A DNA stretch of 58,252 nucleotides from RBG-16-66-20 sp049651845 (GTDB taxonomy: Bacteria; Pseudomonadota; Gammaproteobacteria; Burkholderiales; SG8-39), in contig JBASCW010000028.1 of the NCBI GenBank assembly GCA_049651845.1, forward strand, positions 1-58,252, in the 5' to 3' direction. Positions 45,224-53,031 of the stretch are shown piece after piece. The notes below the pieces were generated by a model. It made no database searches and was not told where the DNA came from. It worked only from the letters and a program-made list of their open reading frames with translations. Position 1 is the stretch's first letter, and every line of letters begins with the position of its first letter. A program made the position numbers and the translations under genes.

Positions 45224-46051
45224 CTAGGCCGCCGCGCGGTCGCGCCGGAAGCTCTCCGAGAGCAGCTCGTCGAAGATCGCCACGGCGCGCGTCCAGCCCG
45301 CGGACGCGCCGCGGATCTTGTGCGGGAAGCAGGACACCACGAAGCCGTCGGCGGGCAGCGCCTCGAGGTTGTGCAGCTTTTCCAGGTGGCAGTAGCCGAT
45401 GTCGCGGCCAGCCTTGTGGCCTTCCCAGATCAGGCTCGCGTCCTTCGTCTCCTTGTACTTCTCGGCGGTGTAGACGAAAGGCGCGTCCCAGCTCCAGGCA
45501 TCGGTGCCGGTTAGGCGCACGCCGCGTTCCAGGAGGTACATCGTCGCCTCGTAGCCCATGCCGCAGCCGGCGCTCACGTAGTCGTCGTGGCCGTAGCGCG
45601 AGCCCGCGCGCGTGTTCACGACGACGATCTCGAGGGGTTTCAAGCTGTGCCTTATTCTCTTCAACTCCGCTTCCACATCGTCCGCGGTCACGACATAGCC
45701 ATCCGGATAGTTTCGGAAGTCGAGCTTGACGCCGGGCTGGAAGCACCATTCGAGGTTGACTTCATCGATGGCGATCGCGCGCTCGGGGCGGCCGGAACTG
45801 CGGTTCATCGTCGGGTGGAAGTGGTAGGGCGCATCCAGGTGCGTGCCGTTGTGCGTGATGAGCTCGACCTTTTCCACCGCCCAGGCCGCGCCGTCGGGCA
45901 GGTCCTCCTTCTTCAGGCCCGGGAAAAACGGCGCCATCTGCGGGAACGTGCTCTGGTGGTCCATGTAGGTGATCTTCGGGCCGAAGGGCGGCGGGTCCGA
46001 GACCACGTCGTTCTCCAGATAGATGGACAGGTCTACGATGCGGCGCGGCAT
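45224..46051 (-). CDS. Cyclase family protein (kynurenine formamidase-like)
   Basis: 275 residues from ATG 46051 (MPRRIVDLSIYLENDVVSDP). The metal-binding motif H-N-G-T-H-L-D (VELITHNGTHLDAPYHFHP) defines the cyclase family. Members include kynurenine formamidase and polyketide cyclases, and the length and extra insertions suggest another substrate. Cytoplasmic, since no signal peptide is seen. The ATG follows the stop of the dihaem cytochrome gene by 2 bases, so they are co-translated. The stop abuts the convergent gst stop with no terminator between. Confidence 0.88.
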   Translation of the reverse strand: MPRRIVDLSIYLENDVVSDPPPFGPKITYMDHQSTFPQMAPFFPGLKKEDLPDGAAWAVEKVELITHNGTHLDAPYHFHPTMNRSSGRPERAIAIDEVNLEWCFQPGVKLDFRNYPDGYVVTADDVEAELKRIRHSLKPLEIVVVNTRAGSRYGHDDYVSAGCGMGYEATMYLLERGVRLTGTDAWSWDAPFVYTAEKYKETKDASLIWEGHKAGRDIGYCHLEKLHNLEALPADGFVVSCFPHKIRGASAGWTRAVAIFDELLSESFRRDRAAA

Positions 46052-46053
46052 GG

Positions 46054-46686
46054 CTACTTCCTCCTCGCGTAGCGGACGAGGAACGCGTTGATGTCCTCGA
46101 TCCGCAGCTGCGGCTCGCCGGGCACGGGCTTGGAGCCCACCACCCGGTTCATCCAATCCATATTCTGCTGCATGCGCGCGACCACCCTCGGCCACTCCTT
46201 CGCCGTGTGGCGCCGCGGGTCGGGCAGCACGTGGCACTGGCCGCAGGCCACGCGGAAGGACTCGGCCGAAGGCGCGTTCACCTCCGGAATGCGCGCCGGG
46301 TCGATCGCCTTTTGCGCGTGCTTGACGTGGTAGGTGACGATCGCCTGCGTTTCCTCGGGCGAGGGCGACTGCACGCCGGCCATCATCTCGGTCATCAGCT
46401 TGCCCATGTTCCCCTTGCCCTCCATGCGCGGCACCATGCGGCGCACCACAGAGGGCCAGCGCGCGGCGTCGTGCATCGCCGGGTTGGCGAGGTTGTGGCA
46501 CTGCACGCAGTAGCGCTGCGTGAGCTGCGCGCCGCGCGAACCCGGCTCGGGCAGCATCGCGGGCGTGAATCCCGGCGGAATGATGCGCTCGAGCATCGGC
46601 CCGTGCGGGCTGTCCTGCCATGGCTTTTGCGCTCTTGTCGTCATTGAAAATAGAACCAGGAACAAGAGCAGGCTATAGCGTGCCAC
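46054..46686 (-). CDS. Dihaem cytochrome c-type protein
   Basis: 210 residues with a signal peptide (MARYSLLLFLVLFSMTTRAQ). Two haem sites C-x-x-C-H are at 60-64 (CVQCH) and 148-152 (CGQCH), each in a similar context followed by W-P-x-V-V-x-R-M. This suggests that the two domains arose by duplication. Methionines at KGNMGKLMTEMM may be axial ligands. Periplasmic electron carrier. Its start lies 14 bases inside the MidA-like gene. Its partner enzyme is unknown, and the coupled cyclase does not need electrons. Confidence 0.85.
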   Translation of the reverse strand: MARYSLLLFLVLFSMTTRAQKPWQDSPHGPMLERIIPPGFTPAMLPEPGSRGAQLTQRYCVQCHNLANPAMHDAARWPSVVRRMVPRMEGKGNMGKLMTEMMAGVQSPSPEETQAIVTYHVKHAQKAIDPARIPEVNAPSAESFRVACGQCHVLPDPRRHTAKEWPRVVARMQQNMDWMNRVVGSKPVPGEPQLRIEDINAFLVRYARRK

Positions 46687-47797
46687 TGCGGTCGCCCTCG
46701 CGAAAGCCCATGAGAATGCCGTCCACGCCCCTGCCCACGGCGAGCACCTTGAACAGCTCGCCCATCTCCGAGGGCATGAGCAGCTTCTGCACCGCGGCCG
46801 CGGCCGGCAGGTAGCGCTTCGCGTCCCCTGGGTTTTCGCGCGCGAGCAGGTCGGTGATGCCGCAGTTGACGAGGAACTGCGCCTGATTCGCGTAGCCGAG
46901 CACCTCGAGGCCGGCGCCGGCGGCCGCGCGCGCGAGCGCGCTGAAGTCCACGTGCGCGGTGATGTCCTGGAGGCCGGGCAGGAAGAACGGATCGCCGTGC
47001 ACGCGATGCCGGTAATGGCAGGCGAGCGTGCCCATCGAGCGCTGCGGGTGGAAGTACTCGCGCTCGGGAAAGCCGTAGTCGATGACGAGCAGCGCGCCGC
47101 GCTCGAGCAGCCGGCCGAGCGAGCGCATCCAGGCGCGCGCGAACAGCGCGAGCTCGCTCTCGTAGCGCCCGGAGGGCGGGACCTCGACCGGAATCCTTCT
47201 CGACTCGGCCAGAACCGCCCCGTCCGCGGCGCGATCGGACCAGGCGAGCTCGCCTTCGTTCGCGCAGACGCCGCGCTCGCGCACGCCCGCGGCGGTCCAC
47301 GCGAGCGCGTGCACCGGCATCGCGTCCACCACTTCGTTGGCGAGCATCACGCCGCGAAAGCGCTCGGGCAGCCGCTCCAGCCACCGCACGCGATCGCCCA
47401 GCAACTGTTCCTGTCGTTGCCTCAATTCCGAACTCGTTTCCAGAATGAAATAAGGAACCGACACCTCTTCCAGCACCGATGCGGCAAGCGCCCCGGAGCC
47501 CGCGCCGAACTCGAGGATTGCCTCGCCGGGCAGCAGGACTTCCTTCACCTGGCGCGCGAGCGTGCGGCCGAAGAGTGGCGTGAGCTCCGGCGCGGTGACG
47601 AAATCGCCGCCCGCGCCGAACTTGCGCGCGCCGCCCGCGTAGTAGCCCAGGCCCGGCTCGTGCAGCGCGAGCTCCATGTAGTGCGCGAACGGGATCCAGT
47701 TGCCGGCCGCGCCGAGCTCGGCGGCGATGCGATCGAGCAGCGCTCGGCTGGCGGCGAGCGCCTGCGGATCGGGCGTGGGCAGCGCTGCAGAGTGCAT
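46673..47797 (-). CDS. MidA/NDUFAF7-type SAM-dependent methyltransferase
   Basis: 374 residues. SAM-binding motif AILEFGAGSGALAASVL near residue 90, and the family N-terminal block PFAHYMELALHEPGLGYYAGG. LVIDYGFPEREYFHPQRS is also conserved. The mitochondrial homologue NDUFAF7 methylates an arginine of complex I. The bacterial substrate is unknown, though the NDUFA9-like gene at 38701 makes a complex I link tempting. Divergent from the pteridine reductase gene (33-base gap). The start codon is ATG. Confidence 0.9.
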   Translation of the reverse strand: MHSAALPTPDPQALAASRALLDRIAAELGAAGNWIPFAHYMELALHEPGLGYYAGGARKFGAGGDFVTAPELTPLFGRTLARQVKEVLLPGEAILEFGAGSGALAASVLEEVSVPYFILETSSELRQRQEQLLGDRVRWLERLPERFRGVMLANEVVDAMPVHALAWTAAGVRERGVCANEGELAWSDRAADGAVLAESRRIPVEVPPSGRYESELALFARAWMRSLGRLLERGALLVIDYGFPEREYFHPQRSMGTLACHYRHRVHGDPFFLPGLQDITAHVDFSALARAAAGAGLEVLGYANQAQFLVNCGITDLLARENPGDAKRYLPAAAAVQKLLMPSEMGELFKVLAVGRGVDGILMGFREGDRSGTL

Positions 47798-47830
47798 GCC
47801 GATGAATTTACCCTAGAATTCCGCACTCAC

Positions 47831-48577
47831 ATGGACCGCGACCTCGACGGAAGAACAGCGCTTGTCACGGGGGCGGCGCGGCGCATCGGCGCGGCGATCG
47901 CGCGCCGGCTGCACGCGGCGGGCGCGAGCGTGGTGCTGCACTACCGCGGCGCCGAAGCCGACGCCGCGGCGCTCGAAGCCGAGCTGAACGCCGCGCGCGC
48001 GGGCAGCGCGCTCAGGGTGAAGGCGGACCTGCTCGCGCCGATCGCGCCCAGGGCGCTCGTGAGCGCGGCGCTCGAGCGCTTCGGCGCGCTCGACGTGCTG
48101 GTCAACAACGCCTCCAGTTTCTACCCGACCGCGGTCGGCGAGATCGAGGCCGGCCACTGGGACGAGCTCGTCGGCTCGAACCTGCGCGCGCCGCTGTTTC
48201 TCGCGCAGGAGGCGGCGCCGGAGCTCGGCAAGCGCGGCGGCGCGATCGTCAACATCGCGGACATCCATGCGGAGCGGCCGCTGAAGGGCTACGCCGTCTA
48301 CAGCATCGCCAAGGCGGGCCTTGCGGCGATGACGCGCGCGCTGGCGCTGGAGCTCGGGCCCGCGGTGCGCGTCAACGCGGTCGCCCCCGGCGCCATCGCC
48401 TGGCCCGAGGACGGGCAGTTCCCGCCACCCGAGCGCGGGCGCATCGTCGCCACCACGCCGCTCGCGCGCCTCGGCAAGCCCGAGGAGATCGCGCAGGCGG
48501 TACACTTCCTCGCCACTGCCTCTTTCGTCACCGGCCAGGTGCTGGCCGTGGACGGGGGGCGTTCGGTGTTTCTCTAG
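47831..48577 (+). CDS. SDR-family pteridine reductase
   Basis: 248 residues from ATG 47831. The cofactor motif is TGAARRIGAAIARRL, where the Arg-Arg replaces the common G-R-G and is the mark of pteridine/dihydrofolate reductase (PTR1/FolM) SDRs that use NADPH. Active-site Tyr and Lys are in YSIAKAG. VDGGRSVFL at the C-terminus fits. It may reduce dihydromonapterin or biopterin. It precedes ttcA by 26 bases. Confidence 0.9.
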   Translation: MDRDLDGRTALVTGAARRIGAAIARRLHAAGASVVLHYRGAEADAAALEAELNAARAGSALRVKADLLAPIAPRALVSAALERFGALDVLVNNASSFYPTAVGEIEAGHWDELVGSNLRAPLFLAQEAAPELGKRGGAIVNIADIHAERPLKGYAVYSIAKAGLAAMTRALALELGPAVRVNAVAPGAIAWPEDGQFPPPERGRIVATTPLARLGKPEEIAQAVHFLATASFVTGQVLAVDGGRSVFL

Positions 48578-48603
48578 GGTTGTCCTCTCCCTGACGTTTC
48601 ACG

Positions 48604-49455
48604 GTGAAAGATCCTCGAAAACTGAAGCTCGAAACAGACAAGCTCGCCAAGCGCATCCGTCGCCAGGCGGGCGAGGCGATCGGCGACTTCAAGATGATCG
48701 AGGAAGGCGACCGCGTGATGGTCTGCCTCTCGGGCGGCAAGGACAGCTATAGCCTGCTGGATGTCCTGATCTCCTTGAGGGAAAAAGCGCCAATCGATTT
48801 CGAGCTGATCGCCGTCAACCTCGACCAGAAGCAGCCGGGCTTCCCCGAGCGTGTGCTGCCCGAATACCTCGCCGCGCTCGGCGTGCCGTTCAGGATCGTG
48901 GAGCAGGACACCTATTCGGTCGTGAAGCGGGTGGTGCCGGAGGGCAAGACCATGTGCGCGCTCTGCTCGCGCCTGCGCCGCGGCGTGCTCTACCGCGTCG
49001 CGGGCGAGCTCGGCGCGACCAAGATCGCGCTCGGCCACCATCGCGACGACGTGCTGGCGACGTTCTTCCTGAACCTGTTCTACGCTGGCGCGCTGAAGGC
49101 GATGCCTGCCAAGCTGCGCTCGGACGACGGCCGCCACATCGTCATCCGGCCGCTCGCCTACGTCGCCGAGGCCGACCTGGCCGCCTACGCCGAGGCGAAG
49201 CGCTTCCCGATCATCCCGTGCACGCTGTGCGGCTCGCAGGAGAACCTGCAGCGCCAGGTGGTGGGACGCATGCTGAAGGCCTGGGAGAAGTCCGAGCCGG
49301 GGCGCATCGCCTCGATCCTGCGCGCGCTCACCGACGTACGGCCCTCGCAATTACTTGACCGGAAATTATTTGATTTTTCCGATCTCAAACCAACACCCCC
49401 GCAAACAAGCGTCGTGCGTTTCAGGGAACTCGGCGAGCCGCTGTTTGCCGAATAG
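48604..49455 (+). CDS. ttcA: tRNA 2-thiocytidine(32) synthetase TtcA
   Basis: 283 residues, GTG start. The PP-loop ATP-binding motif CLSGGKDSYSLLDVL is at about 42-56. Two C-x-x-C pairs, MCALC and CTLC, hold the iron-sulfur cluster needed for thiolation. ALGHHRDDVLATFFLNLFY is a second family block. It makes 2-thiocytidine at position 32 of several tRNAs. Coupled to the DUF3750 gene 3 bases downstream. Confidence 0.95.
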   Translation: MKDPRKLKLETDKLAKRIRRQAGEAIGDFKMIEEGDRVMVCLSGGKDSYSLLDVLISLREKAPIDFELIAVNLDQKQPGFPERVLPEYLAALGVPFRIVEQDTYSVVKRVVPEGKTMCALCSRLRRGVLYRVAGELGATKIALGHHRDDVLATFFLNLFYAGALKAMPAKLRSDDGRHIVIRPLAYVAEADLAAYAEAKRFPIIPCTLCGSQENLQRQVVGRMLKAWEKSEPGRIASILRALTDVRPSQLLDRKLFDFSDLKPTPPQTSVVRFRELGEPLFAE

Positions 49456-49458
49456 GCC

Positions 49459-50229
49459 GTGAAACCGCACCAGCGCAACCGCCTCATGGCCTTCACCATC
49501 TTCGCCGGATTGGGACTGCTGGTCCTGCTTGTGGGCCGCAGCGTCATCGCGCAGGACTGGCGCACGGCGAGCCATGAGCCCGCGGGACTGGCGCCCGATC
49601 CCGCGCTGACGCGCGAGGCGGTGGTGCAAGTCTACGGCGCGCGCACCTGGGGATGGCGCGGCAACTTCGGCGTGCACACCTGGGTCGCGGTGAAGCCTGC
49701 GGATGCGCCCGCCTACACGGTCTACGAAGTGATCGGCTGGCGGCTGCGCTGGGCCGACTCGGCCGTGGCCATCCACCGGCGCGCGGCAGATGCGCGCTGG
49801 TATGGCAACCTGCCCGAGCTCTATGCCGACAAGCGCGGCGAGGAGGCCGAGAAGCTGATCCCGCGCATCGACGCGGCGGCGCGCTCGTATCCGCACGCCG
49901 CCGAGTACCAGGCCTGGCCGGGGCCGAACTCCAACACCTTCGTCGCCTGGATCACGCGCGCGGTGCCCGAGCTCGGCGTCGACCTGCCGCCCACCGCGAT
50001 CGGCAAGGACTATCTGGGCGCCGCGATCGTCGGCAACGCGCCGAGCGGCCATGGCGTGCAGCTTTCGCTGGGCGGATTGTTCGCGCTGACCGCGAGCGGC
50101 GTAGAAGGTCTGGAGCTCAATCTGTTAGGGCTCACTTTCGGCTTGAACCCGTTCGATCCGGCAATCAAGCTGCCGCTGATCGGGCGGCTCGGGCCGGCAC
50201 GGGACTGGCCTCGCGGATCGGCAGATTGA
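49459..50229 (+). CDS. DUF3750 family protein, membrane-anchored
   Basis: 256 residues, GTG start. One membrane segment at about 10-32 (MAFTIFAGLGLLVLLVGRSVI), with the rest probably periplasmic. Family marks include RTWGWRGNFGVHTWVAVK, WPGPNSNTFVAWITR and YLGAAIVGNAPSGHGVQLSLGG. The function of DUF3750 is not known. The conserved His, Cys-free pattern and N-S-N-T-F motif recall papain-like or NlpC-type folds, but I cannot show this. Its 3' end overlaps the convergent MFS gene by 65 bases. Confidence 0.85.
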   Translation: MKPHQRNRLMAFTIFAGLGLLVLLVGRSVIAQDWRTASHEPAGLAPDPALTREAVVQVYGARTWGWRGNFGVHTWVAVKPADAPAYTVYEVIGWRLRWADSAVAIHRRAADARWYGNLPELYADKRGEEAEKLIPRIDAAARSYPHAAEYQAWPGPNSNTFVAWITRAVPELGVDLPPTAIGKDYLGAAIVGNAPSGHGVQLSLGGLFALTASGVEGLELNLLGLTFGLNPFDPAIKLPLIGRLGPARDWPRGSAD

Positions 50230-51385
50230 TGAGCGCGGCGGCTGCAGCAAGCGCCATGTCCGCGTACCACATCCACTGGTAGCTGCCGGAGCGCTCGAGC
50301 GCGAGGCCGCCCAACCAGGCGCCGAGGAAACCGCCGATCTGGTGCGAGAGCAGCGTCATGCCGAACAGCGTGGCGAGGAAGCGCACCCCGAATAGCTTGC
50401 CGACGATCGCCGCGGTCGGCGGCACTGTCGCGAGCCAGGTGAAGCCGAGCCCGGCGGCGAAGAGATAGAAGGTCAGCGCGGTCTTCGGCGCGACGAGGTA
50501 GATCGCGATGAGCGCCGCGCGCGAGCCGTACATCAGCGCGAGGATGTGCTTGCTGCGCCAGCGCGCCGTCGAGTACCCGGCCGCGAGGCTGCCCGCGATG
50601 TTGGCGAGCCCGATGATGGCGAGCGACCAGCTTGCCACGGTCGCCGGCAGGCCGCACAGGTTCACCTCCTGCGGCAGGTGCGTGACCAGGAACGCGATGT
50701 GGAAGCCGCAGGTGAAGAACCCGGCGTTGAGCAAAAGGTAGCTGCGGTCCTCGAACGCGTTGCCGAGCGCGCGCCAGGGAGACTCGCCATCCGCGGGGCT
50801 GGCGTGGGCGTGCGCGCGGCGCGGCGTCACGGCGCGCACGAGCGGCAGCGCCGCGAGCGTTGCCGCCGCGAGCGCCCAGAGCGCGGCCATCCAGCCGAAC
50901 GCCTGGATGAGCGCCTGCGCGAGCGGCGCGAACACGAACTGGCCGAACGAGCCGCCGGCGTTGACGACGCCGGAAGCTTTGCCGCGCGCTTCCGCGGGTA
51001 GCCGCTGAGCGGCCGCGCCGATCAGCACCGAAAAGCTCGCCGCGCCCGCGCCGATGGAAGAGAGCAGGCCCAGCGCGACGATGAGCCCGAAGCCCGAAGT
51101 CATGAACGGCGTGAGCGCCATGCCGCAGGCGAGCAGCAGCGTGCCGCCGACGAGCACCTTGCCCGGGCCGTAGCGGTCGGCCAGGCCGCCCGCGATCGGC
51201 TGCACCGCGCCCCAGGTGAACTGTCCGATTGCCAGCGCGAAGCTGATGGTGGCGATGCCCAGGCCGGTCGCGGTATTGAGCGGCGAAACGAACAGGCCGA
51301 ACGACTGGCGCACGCCCATGGTGATCATCAGGATCGCGGCCGCCGCCAGCGTGACGGCGAGCGTGCTGCGGGCGTGTGCGGTCAT
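50165..51385 (-). CDS. Major facilitator superfamily transporter
   Basis: 406 residues with about 12 membrane helices and a central loop near residue 195 that is rich in His, Ala and Arg. The MFS motif GGLADRYGPGKVLVGG lies in the loop after helix 2 and GVRQSFGLFVSPL in helix 1, as in oxalate/formate and monocarboxylate type carriers. The substrate is unknown. It is divergent from the HTH-aminotransferase gene, and the 61-base gap holds the palindrome at 51411-51431, so both genes may be controlled there. Its 3' end overlaps the DUF3750 gene. Confidence 0.9.
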   Translation of the reverse strand: MTAHARSTLAVTLAAAAILMITMGVRQSFGLFVSPLNTATGLGIATISFALAIGQFTWGAVQPIAGGLADRYGPGKVLVGGTLLLACGMALTPFMTSGFGLIVALGLLSSIGAGAASFSVLIGAAAQRLPAEARGKASGVVNAGGSFGQFVFAPLAQALIQAFGWMAALWALAAATLAALPLVRAVTPRRAHAHASPADGESPWRALGNAFEDRSYLLLNAGFFTCGFHIAFLVTHLPQEVNLCGLPATVASWSLAIIGLANIAGSLAAGYSTARWRSKHILALMYGSRAALIAIYLVAPKTALTFYLFAAGLGFTWLATVPPTAAIVGKLFGVRFLATLFGMTLLSHQIGGFLGAWLGGLALERSGSYQWMWYADMALAAAAALINLPIREASPVPARAARSAAA

Positions 51386-51410
51386 GGCGCATCATACCGT
51401 GCCGAGCAGC

Positions 51411-51439
51411 TTGTCAAGGGCAGTTTGACAATCTAGAAT
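51411..51439 (+). promoter_or_regulatory. Promoter and palindromic operator of the HTH-aminotransferase gene
   Basis: A sigma-70-like promoter is seen: TTGTCA (51411-51416), a 17-base spacer and TAGAAT (51434-51439). The expected start of transcription is at or next to the ATG at 51447, so the message may be leaderless. TTGTCAA-N7-TTGACAA (51411-51431) is a perfect 7-bp inverted repeat covering the -35 box. That is the layout expected of a repressor site, possibly used by the HTH domain encoded immediately downstream. Confidence 0.6.
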
Positions 51440-51446
51440 TGCGGCC

Positions 51447-52943
51447 ATGGATTGCGCCGCGCGCCTGGTCGACATCTTTGGCAGTCAGGCCGAGGTGGCG
51501 CGCGCCTTCCAGATCGACCGGGCGGTGGTGCACCACTGGGTGAAGACGGGCTACGTCCCCGCGCGTTGGGCGGGCGAGGTGGAGCGCGTCACGCAGGGGC
51601 GCATCAGCGCGGTCGACGTCGTCAACGAAGCCAGCGCCAAGAACCCGGTGCGCGTGAAATCGCGCCCGGATGACGCACCTTTCGGAATGCCGGAGAACGA
51701 TCCCATGACCCAATACGCCCCCTCGAAACGCATCCAGTCCTTCCATCCGCCGCAGCGCACGCTGATGGGCCCCGGCCCCACGGAGATCCACCCGCGCGTG
51801 CTCACCACCATGAGCCAGCCTGCGATCGGCTACTTGGATCCGGTGTTCGTCGAGATGATGGAGGAGCTGAAGGCGCTGCTGCGCTATGTCTACCAGACCC
51901 GGAACCCGCACACCTTCCCGCTCTCGGGCCCGGGCTCGGTCGGCATGGAGTTCTGCTTCGTCAACATGGTGGCGCCGGGCGACAAGGTCATCGTCTGCCA
52001 GAACGGCGTGTTCGGCGGCCGCATGCTCGAGAACGCCATCCGCTGCGGCGGCAAGCCGGTGCTGGTCGAGGACAAGTGGGGCGAGCCGGTCGACCCGCAG
52101 AAGGTCGAAGACGCGCTCAAGAAGAACAAGGACGCGAAGGTCGTCGCCTTCGTGCACGCCGAGACTTCCACCGGCACCCAATCCGATGCGAAGGTCCTGA
52201 CCGAGATCGCGCACGGGCACGGCGCGCTGGTGATCGTCGACGCCGTCACCTCGCTGGCCGGCACGCCGGTCAAGGTGGACGAGTGGGAGATCGACGCCAT
52301 CTATTCGGCCAGCCAGAAGTGCCTGTCGTGCACGCCGGGCCTGTCGCCGGTGTCGTTCTCCGAGCGCGTGGTCGAGCACGTGAAGAAGAGGAAGGACAAG
52401 ATCCACAGCTGGTTCATGGACATGAACCTGCTGTTCAACTACTGGGACGCGGGCACGCGCACCTACCACCACACCGCGCCGACGAATTCCCTGTTCGCGC
52501 TGCACGAAGCGCTGCTGCTGATCCGCGAGGAAGGCCTGGAGAATGCCTGGGCGCGCGCCACGCGCCACCACACCGCGCTCAAGGCGGGGCTGGAAGCGAT
52601 GGGCATCAAGTTCCTCGTCAAGGAGAAGTACCAGCTGCCGCAGATGAACGCGGTGTACTGCCCCGAGGGCGTGAACGAGGCCGAGGTGCGCAAGCGCCTG
52701 CTGACCGAGTTCGGCATCGAGATCGGCGCGGGCCTCGGGCCGCTCGCCGGCAAGATCTGGCGCATCGGCCTGATGGGCTACAGCTGCCGCGCGGACAACG
52801 TGATGCTGTGCCTGTCGGCGCTCGGCTCGGTGCTCTCGGACCTCGGCCTGCCGATCCACGTCGGCGACGCGGAGTCCGCCGCGCACGGCGCCTACGCGGC
52901 GATGCATGTGAAAGACGCGCAACGAAAGAAACGGGCCGCTTAA
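51447..52943 (+). CDS. HTH domain fused to alanine-glyoxylate/serine aminotransferase
   Basis: 498 residues in one uninterrupted frame. Residues 1-65 (FGSQAEVARAFQIDRAVVHH, WVKTGYVPARWAGEVERV) look like a YdaS/Cro-type DNA-binding helix-turn-helix. From M87 (ATG 51705) it is a class V PLP aminotransferase with LMGPGPTEIHPRV, SGPGSVGMEF and the PLP lysine in SASQKCLSCTPG. The enzyme part alone has normal length (412 residues). An internal start at 51705 has its own GGAG 9 bases upstream, so a second, shorter product is likely. Two fused or tightly coupled functions remain open. The enzyme would interconvert glyoxylate, serine, alanine and pyruvate. Confidence 0.88.
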   Translation: MDCAARLVDIFGSQAEVARAFQIDRAVVHHWVKTGYVPARWAGEVERVTQGRISAVDVVNEASAKNPVRVKSRPDDAPFGMPENDPMTQYAPSKRIQSFHPPQRTLMGPGPTEIHPRVLTTMSQPAIGYLDPVFVEMMEELKALLRYVYQTRNPHTFPLSGPGSVGMEFCFVNMVAPGDKVIVCQNGVFGGRMLENAIRCGGKPVLVEDKWGEPVDPQKVEDALKKNKDAKVVAFVHAETSTGTQSDAKVLTEIAHGHGALVIVDAVTSLAGTPVKVDEWEIDAIYSASQKCLSCTPGLSPVSFSERVVEHVKKRKDKIHSWFMDMNLLFNYWDAGTRTYHHTAPTNSLFALHEALLLIREEGLENAWARATRHHTALKAGLEAMGIKFLVKEKYQLPQMNAVYCPEGVNEAEVRKRLLTEFGIEIGAGLGPLAGKIWRIGLMGYSCRADNVMLCLSALGSVLSDLGLPIHVGDAESAAHGAYAAMHVKDAQRKKRAA

Positions 52944-53028
52944 GAAAAAGGGGGTCAGAGCAGCATTTCCGAACTGCCGGAGATGAGCGATCATCGCGGT
53001 GGAAATGTTGCTCTGACCCCCTTTTTCT
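52943..53028. repeat. 86-bp long inverted repeat (REPIN/MITE-like element)
   Basis: Two 28-base arms (52943-52970 and 53001-53028) are complementary except for one mismatch. They contain GGGGGTCAGAGCA and end in A/T runs. The 30-base centre has its own small palindrome GATGA-GCGA-TCATC (near 52983). It sits directly on the stop of the aminotransferase gene and 3 bases before the next coding start. It looks like a short mobile palindrome, but the stem followed by T-run could also end transcription. No second copy is seen in the window. Confidence 0.8.
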
Positions 53029-53031
53029 AGC

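Noticed and set aside
52943..53028. Treating the long inverted repeat only as a terminator of the aminotransferase gene
   Set aside because: Arms of 28 bp with T-runs on both strands and a nested palindrome exceed a normal terminator. It is listed as a repeat, though it may also stop transcription.
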